Below are positions 57,925-64,000 of a stretch of DNA of 64,000 nt, in pieces. Source of the DNA: Aldersonia kunmingensis. GTDB lineage: Bacteria; Actinomycetota; Actinomycetes; Mycobacteriales; Mycobacteriaceae. A program made the translations under genes and the position numbers. Location: positions 1-64,000 of the forward strand of contig NZ_LRRB01000230.1 of assembly GCF_001646865.1 (NCBI RefSeq). Reading direction: 5' to 3'. The notes beneath the pieces were generated by a model. The model did no database searches. It had not been told where the DNA came from and was given only the letters and a program-made list of their open reading frames with translations. Numbering within the stretch: the first letter of the stretch is position 1; each line of letters begins with the position of its first letter.

Positions 57925-58779
57925 CTAGTAGTCGGCGGGCTCCGGCAACCGCTCCTCGTGCGGCGGGCGGGCGGGTACGACGATCCTGTCGAGTTCTTCC
58001 TCGGTGGCAGCCCTCGCGTGCGCGATGCTCGGTTGTCCGGCGACTATGTCCTGGACGTAGATCTTGGCGCGAATCATCGGCCGGCGCTGCCGCCTTTCCC
58101 TGCGCACCGCACGCTGCATCTTCTTCGGACGCGTGGTGTAGCGCCAGCGTGCCCAGGGCGCGCCGGGACGCCCCAGCCGGATCGAACCGACCAGCAGGAT
58201 TGGGAAGATGAACAGACCGATCAGCGCCGTCCAGATCTTGCCCTTGAGGATGACGATGGCGGCGAGTGCGAGGTTCATCACACCGAACATGAGCAGAACC
58301 GCAAACTCCCACCAGGTTTCCGTGTCGCGCATCGATGCGAAGTCCACCATCTCCGCGGGGTGCAAACCCATCAACGCCAATCCCGTGACGGCGATCGCGG
58401 CAAAAACGGCGTCCACCGAGGATCGGCCCTGCTCCGCCCAGTACACGTCCTTGAGATAGAAGATCAGCGCGAACTCGTCGAGAACCAGCGCGGCGCCGAT
58501 ACCGAATAGTGCGGCGAGGATCGCGCCGGATTCGCTGGAGCCATCCTCATAGATCGCGATCAGCGCGCCCCCGGACACGATCATCGTCACAACACCGAAA
58601 ACGACATGGTGGATGTGCTGCCCGCCGGGGGTGATATTGCCCGGCCACCACTTCACCTGAGCCCGGATCATCCGGACGCTGAAGCGGATGAACGCGAACG
58701 CGGCTATGAACCCGAGCAGGAAGCAGAACAGCGGAAGTCGGCCACGCTCGACTATCTGGTCCTGAAACCAATGCGCCAT
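57925..58779 (-). CDS. Polytopic membrane protein of unknown function
   Basis: A 284-residue protein with about seven hydrophobic segments in its first 200 residues. The block KWWPGNITPGGQHIHHVVFGV carries a His cluster that could bind metal. The C-terminal 75 residues are basic and cytosolic. Homologues are common in actinobacteria, but no function is known to me. It lies between tex and rplS. Confidence 0.8.
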   Translation of the reverse strand: MAHWFQDQIVERGRLPLFCFLLGFIAAFAFIRFSVRMIRAQVKWWPGNITPGGQHIHHVVFGVVTMIVSGGALIAIYEDGSSESGAILAALFGIGAALVLDEFALIFYLKDVYWAEQGRSSVDAVFAAIAVTGLALMGLHPAEMVDFASMRDTETWWEFAVLLMFGVMNLALAAIVILKGKIWTALIGLFIFPILLVGSIRLGRPGAPWARWRYTTRPKKMQRAVRRERRQRRPMIRAKIYVQDIVAGQPSIAHARAATEEELDRIVVPARPPHEERLPEPADY

Positions 58780-58808
58780 TGCCGACTCCCGCTCCGCCTG
58801 CGCCCAAG

Positions 58809-61166
58809 TTACCGCCCGAAGCCCGCCTTCCGGAGCGCGTCGGCCATCGAACCCGACGCCTCGGCGCGACCGCCACCGGATCGGCCACCTCCGGAGCGAT
58901 CCCCGCGGCCCTGGGCCCCACCATCGCGACGGGCTCCACGCGCATCCCCGCCGGCAGGCCGGCCACCACCGGACCGGTTCGGCTGTCCACCACCGGCCGC
59001 CGGCTTGGCACTACCCACCTCGTCATCGAGCCGCAGCGTCAGCGAGATTCGCTGCCGGGCGACATCGACCTCGAGCACCTTCACCTTCACGACGTCGCCG
59101 GACTTCACGACCTCGCGCGGATCCTTGACGAAGGTGTGCGACATCGCCGACACGTGCACCAGGCCGTCCTGATGCACGCCCACGTCAACGAATGCGCCGA
59201 ACGCGGCCACATTCGTGACGACACCCTCGAGCACCATCCCGGGCTGCAGGTGGGCGACCTTCTCCACACCCGCAGCGAAGGTCGCGGTCTTGAACTCCGG
59301 ACGCGGGTCGCGGCCCGGCTTCTCGAGCTCGGCAATGATGTCCGTGACGGTCGGCAAACCGAACCGCTCGTCGGTGAAGTCCGCCGGACGCAGTGCCCGC
59401 AGTGCGGACGCGTTGCCGATGAGCTCCTTCACACCGATTCCGGCCGAGTCGACGATCCGTCGCACCACCGGGTACGCCTCGGGGTGCACCGAGGACGAAT
59501 CCAGCGGGTCCTCGCCGTCGCCGATCCGCAGGAAGCCCGCGCACTGCTCGAACGCCTTCGGACCGAGCCGGGGCACGTCCTTGAGTCCGTTGCGATTGCG
59601 GAACGCGCCGTTCTCGTCACGGTAGGAGACGATGCTCTCCGCGAGGCCTTCCGCGATGCCGGACACCCGCGCGAGCAGCGGCACCGACGCGGTGTTCACG
59701 TCGACGCCGACCGCGTTCACGGCATCCTCGACGACGGCACCGAGCGAGCGGGCGAGCAGCGTCTCCGACACGTCGTGCTGGTACTGCCCGACGCCGATCG
59801 ACTTCGGATCGATCTTCACCAGTTCGGCCAGCGGATCCTGCAGCCGGCGCGCGATCGACACCGCGCCGCGCAGTGAGACGTCCATGTCCGGCAGTTCGCG
59901 CGAGGCGTAAGCCGAGGCCGAGTACACCGAAGCACCCGCCTCCGACACCACGATCTTGCTCAGCTTCTGCCCGGTACCGATGCGTGAAATCAGCTCCGTG
60001 GCAAGCGCATCCGTCTCGCGCGAGGCGGTGCCGTTACCGATCGCGATCAGTTCGACGCCGAACCGCGCGACCAGTGCACCGAGCACCGCGAGCGACTTCT
60101 CCTTCTGATCCTGCGGCTTGTGCGGGTAGATCACTTCGGTGGCCAGGACCTTGCCGGTGCCGTCCACCACGGCGACCTTGACGCCGGTGCGGTAGCCCGG
60201 GTCCAGCCCCATCGTGGCGCGCATGCCCGCCGGCGCGGCGAGCAGCAGGTCACGCAGGTTGGCGGCAAACACGTCGACCGCGTCCTTTTCGGCCGACTGC
60301 CGCAGCCGCATCCGGATGTCGACACCGAGGCCGATGGAGAACTTGGTGCGCCACGCCCAGCGCACGGTGTCGAGCAGCCACGGATCCGCCGGACGGCCGC
60401 GATCCGCGATGCCGACACGAGCCGCGATGCGCTGCTCGTACACGGTCCGGGTACCGGGCTCCAGCTCCTCGGTGTCCGAATCGAGCGACAGCGCGAGGAC
60501 CTCCTCCTTCTCCCCGCGCAGCATCGCCAGGATGCGGTGCGACGGGAGCGATTCGAAGGGCTCGGCGAATTCGAAGTAGTCGGCGAACTTCGCGCCGGCC
60601 TCTTCCTTGCCCTTGCGCACCGCCGAGCTCATTTGCCCGCGCTTCCACATGGTTTCGCGCAGCTCGCCCACCAGATCCGCGTCTTCGGCGAAGCGTTCGA
60701 CCAGGATGGCGCGTGCACCGTCGAGCTGTTCGGCAGTGAACGAGGCGGGGTCTGTCGTGGGGTCGTTCAAGAGGGCGTCCGCGACCGGCTCGTGCCCGGC
60801 CTCGCGCGCGATCTGTGCCTTGGTGCGCCGCTTCGGCTTGTACGGCAGATAGATGTCTTCGAGACGGGCCTTGGTATCGGCTTCGAGGATCCGAGCGCGC
60901 AGCGTGTCGTCGAGCTTGCCCTGCGAGTCGATCGATTCCAGGATCGCGCCGCGGCGCTGGTCGAGCTCACGCAGGTAGCCCAGCCGCTCCTCCAGCTGCC
61001 GCAGCTGGGCGTCGTCGAGGCCCCCGGTCACTTCCTTCCGGTACCGGGCGATGAACGGCACCGTGGAGCCTGCATCGAGCAGGTCGACCGCGGCCTGGAC
61101 TTGTCCTCCGCCGACCGCGAGTTCCGTGGCAATGCGGCTGTTCACACTCTGTAGCGCTGTCGTCAC
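58809..61166 (-). CDS. tex: Tex-family S1 RNA-binding protein
   Basis: Transcription accessory protein of 785 residues. Tex N domain (STVPFIARYRKEVTGGLDDAQLRQLEERL), YqgF-like domain (GLDPGYRTGVKVAVVD), helix-hairpin-helix (SYRDENGAFRNRNGLKDVPRLG), and a C-terminal S1 domain (PGMVLEGVVTNVAAFGAFVDVG) with a Gly/Arg-rich tail. It binds nucleic acids and affects transcription and toxin expression in other bacteria. GTG start at 61166; the longer frame upstream has no Tex similarity. Confidence 0.95.
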   Translation of the reverse strand: MTTALQSVNSRIATELAVGGGQVQAAVDLLDAGSTVPFIARYRKEVTGGLDDAQLRQLEERLGYLRELDQRRGAILESIDSQGKLDDTLRARILEADTKARLEDIYLPYKPKRRTKAQIAREAGHEPVADALLNDPTTDPASFTAEQLDGARAILVERFAEDADLVGELRETMWKRGQMSSAVRKGKEEAGAKFADYFEFAEPFESLPSHRILAMLRGEKEEVLALSLDSDTEELEPGTRTVYEQRIAARVGIADRGRPADPWLLDTVRWAWRTKFSIGLGVDIRMRLRQSAEKDAVDVFAANLRDLLLAAPAGMRATMGLDPGYRTGVKVAVVDGTGKVLATEVIYPHKPQDQKEKSLAVLGALVARFGVELIAIGNGTASRETDALATELISRIGTGQKLSKIVVSEAGASVYSASAYASRELPDMDVSLRGAVSIARRLQDPLAELVKIDPKSIGVGQYQHDVSETLLARSLGAVVEDAVNAVGVDVNTASVPLLARVSGIAEGLAESIVSYRDENGAFRNRNGLKDVPRLGPKAFEQCAGFLRIGDGEDPLDSSSVHPEAYPVVRRIVDSAGIGVKELIGNASALRALRPADFTDERFGLPTVTDIIAELEKPGRDPRPEFKTATFAAGVEKVAHLQPGMVLEGVVTNVAAFGAFVDVGVHQDGLVHVSAMSHTFVKDPREVVKSGDVVKVKVLEVDVARQRISLTLRLDDEVGSAKPAAGGGQPNRSGGGRPAGGDARGARRDGGAQGRGDRSGGGRSGGGRAEASGSMADALRKAGFGR

Positions 61167-61237
61167 GCCGACAGACACTACCCGCGGGGTGGGACAACGC
61201 CGTGAGCGCCGTTTCGGACGGGATTCACGCGAGATTC

Positions 61238-61283
61238 GCCCGCGCGAACAAACTTTCTTTGCCCGCACGAACAAACTTGCTCG
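61238..61283. repeat. Two tandem 23-bp near repeats upstream of tex
   Basis: Units at 61238-61260 and 61261-61283 agree at 19 of 23 positions, sharing GCCCGC[G/A]CGAACAAACTT. They lie in the 211 bp between the trmD stop and the tex start. On the tex strand each reads AAGTTTGTTCG, 70-100 bp upstream of the tex start. Possible binding sites for a tex regulator. Confidence 0.55.
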
Positions 61284-61377
61284 CGTCTGGCAGCCGTTCA
61301 TGGGTGCGAAATGTGTTCTCGGGGGCGAAACTTCGTCCAGTCGAACAAGGTTTGCACCCGGGAAGGCTGGAAGCGGG

Positions 61378-62079
61378 TCAGTCCTCGGAGTCGAGGAGGT
61401 CCGGGCGGCGTTCGGCGGTCCGCCGCAGCGATTCCTCCCGGCGCCATGCCGCCACCTTTGCGTGATCCCCGGACAGCAGGATCGCCGGCACATCGAGGCC
61501 ACGCCAACTGACCGGGCGGGTGTAGCTCGGCCCTTCGAGCAGACCCCCCAAGGCCGAGTCACTCGAGAACGAATCCTCTTGATGCGACTGCTGATTGCCC
61601 AGCACGCCCGGCATCAGCCGCACCACGGCTTCGGTCATGACGAGCACCGCTGCCTCGCCGCCGATGAGGACGTAGTCGCCGATGCTGACTTCCTCCACGC
61701 GCATCCGCCGGGCGGCGTCGTCGAAGACCCGCTGATCGATGCCCTCGTAGCGGCCGCAGGCGAACACGATGTGCTTCTCGCTCGCCCACCGCTGGGCGGT
61801 CGCCTGCGTGAACGGCACTCCGGCCGGGGTGGGGACGACCAACAGCGTTTCCTCGGTGCACACCTCGTCCAGCGCATCACCCCAGACGGTCGGCTTCATG
61901 ACCATGCCGGGCCCGCCGCCGTACGGAGAATCATCGACGGCCTTGTGCACATCGTGAGTCCACCGCCGCAGATCGTGGACGTCCAGACTGATCAGCCCGC
62001 GCTCGATTGCCTTGCCCAGCAAGGCCGCTCGCAGTGGCTCGAGGTATTCGGGAAATATCGTGACGACGTCGAGGCGCAT
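61378..62079 (-). CDS. trmD: tRNA (guanine37-N1)-methyltransferase
   Basis: SPOUT-fold methyltransferase making m1G37. It has 233 residues. SAM-knot motifs [11 protein letters not shown] and [13 protein letters not shown]. It overlaps rimM by one base. Confidence 0.97.
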   Translation of the reverse strand: MRLDVVTIFPEYLEPLRAALLGKAIERGLISLDVHDLRRWTHDVHKAVDDSPYGGGPGMVMKPTVWGDALDEVCTEETLLVVPTPAGVPFTQATAQRWASEKHIVFACGRYEGIDQRVFDDAARRMRVEEVSIGDYVLIGGEAAVLVMTEAVVRLMPGVLGNQQSHQEDSFSSDSALGGLLEGPSYTRPVSWRGLDVPAILLSGDHAKVAAWRREESLRRTAERRPDLLDSED

Positions 62080-62594
62080 CAGACGTCCAAGAGTCCTTCG
62101 GGCGGATCGATGACGATGCCGTCGGTCAGCGATACCTCCGGCACGATCTCGGTGACGAATGGCACCAGGATCTCGCGACCGTCCTCGGCACGCACCGAGA
62201 GCAATTCCCCAGCCGCACTGTGCAGCACCTCGGAGACCGTGCCCACCGCGGTTCCGTCGGTCAGCCGAACCGGGAGACCTTCGAGTTCATGGTCGTAGAA
62301 CTCGTCCGGATTGTCGCCGCGCGGCACGTCGGCGGAGTCGATGATGAACAGCACTCCGCGCAGGGCGTCGGCGGCATTGCGGTCGTCGACCCCGCGCAGA
62401 GAAACGAGCAGCCGCCCGGAATGCTCCCGGGCGGCTGACACGGTGTATTCGGTTGTCGCATCCGACTTGGGCCGGCGACCACGCAGCACGGTTCCGGCCG
62501 CGAAGCGCAGTTCGGGCTCGTCGGTGCGAACCTCGACGGCGATCTCGCCGCGGATACCGTGCGACTTGGCGACACGACCGATTACCAATTCCAT
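62079..62594 (-). CDS. rimM: 16S rRNA processing protein RimM
   Basis: 30S maturation factor of 171 residues. N-terminal RimM barrel ([22 protein letters not shown]) and C-terminal PRC-barrel ([23 protein letters not shown]) are both visible. In the rpsP-khpA-rimM-trmD run. Confidence 0.96.
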   Translation of the reverse strand: MELVIGRVAKSHGIRGEIAVEVRTDEPELRFAAGTVLRGRRPKSDATTEYTVSAAREHSGRLLVSLRGVDDRNAADALRGVLFIIDSADVPRGDNPDEFYDHELEGLPVRLTDGTAVGTVSEVLHSAAGELLSVRAEDGREILVPFVTEIVPEVSLTDGIVIDPPEGLLDV

Positions 62595-62648
62595 CGGTCG
62601 TGTCCCCCGTCGTTCGGCAGATTCAGCGGTCCTACGAGCGCACCGCGC

Positions 62649-62891
62649 TCAGCGGTCGGTGTCGACGACGTCGACGCGGATACCGCGGCCACCGATACCG
62701 GTGACCAGGGTCCGCAGCGCGGTGGCGGTGCGACCGCCCCGGCCGATCACCTTGCCGAGGTCGTCCGGGTGGACGTGCACCTCGATCGTGCGGCCACGCC
62801 GCCCGGTAATCATTTCGACGCGAACGTCGTCAGGATTGGCGACGATGCCGCGAACGAGGTGTTCTACAGCGTCGGCGACAACGCTGCTCAC
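62649..62891 (-). CDS. khpA: KH-domain RNA-binding protein KhpA
   Basis: An 80-residue RNA-binding protein with KH GxxG in [21 protein letters not shown] start overlapping the rpsP stop (GTGA). Works with KhpB in other Gram-positives. Confidence 0.94.
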   Translation of the reverse strand: MSSVVADAVEHLVRGIVANPDDVRVEMITGRRGRTIEVHVHPDDLGKVIGRGGRTATALRTLVTGIGGRGIRVDVVDTDR

Positions 62892-63337
62892 TGCTGTGCA
62901 GCCTCGGCGCCCTCGGCGGCCTCGGTCTCGGTCGCCTCAGCGTCGGCCTTGGCGGCCTTCTTCTTCGGGGTGGTAGCGGCGGCGACCGGCTCGGCGTCGG
63001 CCTGGGCCAGCGCGGCGTTGAACAGGTCGAGCTTGCTCGGCTTCGGCTCCGCCTTCTTCAGCGTGCCCTCGGCGCCCGGCAGGCCCTTGAACTTCTGCCA
63101 GTCACCGGTGATCTCGAGCAGGCGCTGCACCGGCTCGGTCGGCTGAGCGCCAACACCCAACCAGTACTGAGCGCGCTCGGAATCGATATCGATGAGCGAC
63201 GGCTCTTCCTTCGGGTGGTACTTGCCGATGGTCTCGATGGACCGGCCATCCCGGCGGGTACGCGAGTCGGCGACGACGATGCGGTACTGCGGGTTGCGGA
63301 TCTTGCCGAGGCGGGTGAGCTTGATCTTGACAGCCAT
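62888..63337 (-). CDS. rpsP: 30S ribosomal protein S16
   Basis: S16, 149 residues. It has [30 protein letters not shown] and an Ala/Glu/Lys-rich C-terminal extension of about 55 residues. The ATG at 63337 is preferred over one 42 bases upstream. First gene of the rimM operon; its 305-bp upstream gap also holds the FecCD leader. Confidence 0.97.
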   Translation of the reverse strand: MAVKIKLTRLGKIRNPQYRIVVADSRTRRDGRSIETIGKYHPKEEPSLIDIDSERAQYWLGVGAQPTEPVQRLLEITGDWQKFKGLPGAEGTLKKAEPKPSKLDLFNAALAQADAEPVAAATTPKKKAAKADAEATETEAAEGAEAAQQ

Positions 63338-63534
63338 TTCATTCCTTCTATGGTCACGGCGCAATTCGGCAGCGCGCATGGCATGCGTGCCCGGTTTTGC
63401 GTTGATGGGTGTTGTGACCGCCGCGCGGTGCGTAACCGGAGACGGGCGAACAGCGTTCCATTGTGCCAGACGACGTACTTCTGGGCGAAATCACGGTCCT
63501 CGTGACGGCGTTGTGAAACACCCCCGTCACCGAG

Positions 63535-63553
63535 TTAGCCGATGCTAACCTTA
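63535..63553 (+). promoter_or_regulatory. Probable IdeR/DmdR iron box
   Basis: TTAGCCGATGCTAACCTTA matches the consensus TTAGGTTAGGCTAACCTAA at 14 of 19 positions, with a strong right half. It lies 90 bp upstream of the FecCD gene start. It would repress that iron-uptake operon when iron is plentiful. Confidence 0.7.
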
Positions 63554-63598
63554 GCTGGATTGTCGGCAGTTGAGCCACCTCGCGAAAGCAGACCTCAC

Positions 63599-63646
63599 AT
63601 GCTCACCGTCCCCGTATCGCCTGACCACCGCGGTTCCCCCACGTGA
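63599..63646 (+). CDS. 15-codon upstream ORF overlapping the FecCD start
   Basis: ATG through TGA gives MLTVPVSPDHRGSPT. Its TGA overlaps the GTG of the permease gene (GTGA). The GTG has no ribosome binding site of its own, so the permease may be translated by coupling to this small ORF. Coding status is inferred from the overlap only. Confidence 0.45.
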   Translation: MLTVPVSPDHRGSPT

Positions 63647-64000
63647 CTGGAACGGCGACGGCGCCCACCGCGCAGGCACCGCTTGGCACCGAAGACACCC
63701 CGCGCACGGCATTCAGCCGGCTCACGATCCTCGTCGGACTTCTCGTCCTACTTGCCGCGCTCACCATGCTGAGCTTCTTCGTCGGTAGCGGTGATATCAG
63801 CGCAGCCGACACCTGGAACGCACTGTTTCACCCCACCGGCACCCTGAACGACCAGCTCATCCGCACCGAGCGGGTACCGCGCACGTTTATGGCGCTCGTC
63901 GTCGGCGCCGCCCTGGGTGTGGCCGGCGCGCTGATGCAGGCGATCACCCTCAACCCGCTCGCCGATCCCGGCATTCTCGGTGTCAACGCCGGCGCCTACT
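63643..64000 (+). CDS. FecCD-family iron-siderophore ABC permease (partial)
   Basis: N-terminal 119 residues of a BtuC/FecCD-type permease. Helix 1 is LTILVGLLVLLAALTMLSFF and the family motif RVPRTFMALVVGAALGVAGA plus QAITLNPLADPGILGVNAGA is complete. It imports a ferric siderophore with a binding protein and an ATPase, which should follow beyond the right edge. Behind an iron box and a short upstream ORF. Confidence 0.92.
   Translation, partial: MTGTATAPTAQAPLGTEDTPRTAFSRLTILVGLLVLLAALTMLSFFVGSGDISAADTWNALFHPTGTLNDQLIRTERVPRTFMALVVGAALGVAGALMQAITLNPLADPGILGVNAGAY

Noticed and set aside
61167-61562. N-terminal extension of the Tex frame
   Set aside because: It covers the repeat region and the trmD 3' end, and Tex similarity starts only at about 61166.

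Overview
The window is 64 kb of high-GC actinobacterial chromosome. Its housekeeping order follows Mycobacterium tuberculosis Rv2864c-Rv2909c closely: PBP lipoprotein, GNAT, ispG, rip1, dxr, rlmN, cdsA, frr, pyrH, tsf, rpsB, M23 peptidase, xerC, dprA, yifB, yraN, rnhB, lepB, rplS, trmD, rimM, khpA, rpsP. This points to Mycobacteriales. The accessory content suits a Rhodococcus/Nocardia-like genome better than a mycobacterium, but the genus cannot be fixed from sequence reading alone. I see no rRNA, tRNA, CRISPR array, insertion sequence or prophage.

Region 1 (1-4.2 kb) holds a partial MoxR ATPase, a mycofactocin-type SDR, a GAF-LuxR regulator, an APC permease and a VOC protein.

Region 2 (4.3-22.5 kb, all minus strand) is a secondary-metabolite locus. 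It starts with a 151-codon orphan fragment of an adenylation domain. Next comes a 3957-residue trimodular NRPS (C-A-T-E / C-A-T / C-A-T-TE) whose first C domain and TE resemble EntF. Two tandem DrrABC-type exporter cassettes follow, with coupled starts and stops. Modules 2 and 3 have the same readable specificity code. No MbtH, PPTase, starter-unit or tailoring genes lie nearby. I do not recognise the product, and this is the best candidate for an undescribed system.

Region 3 (22.6-42.5 kb) is housekeeping: cell wall (PBP), MEP isoprenoid pathway (ispG, dxr) around the Rip1 site-2 protease, then cdsA, frr, pyrH, tsf and rpsB. Accessory genes are interspersed: a zinc alcohol dehydrogenase, a phosphotransferase/hypothetical pair with a divergent TetR and visible operator, and a siderophore-interacting protein.

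Region 4 (42.5-56 kb) holds xerC, dprA, yifB and yraN. Among them are a ClpN-type protein with two tandem 19-bp palindromes at its start codon, a TetR/metal-hydrolase pair with a palindrome, and an Mrr-like nuclease with C-terminal membrane segments.

Region 5 (56-64 kb) is the rnhB-lepB-rplS and trmD-rimM-khpA-rpsP ribosome cluster plus tex. The right edge has a FecCD-type iron-siderophore permease behind a probable IdeR/DmdR box and a 15-codon upstream ORF that overlaps its GTG start.
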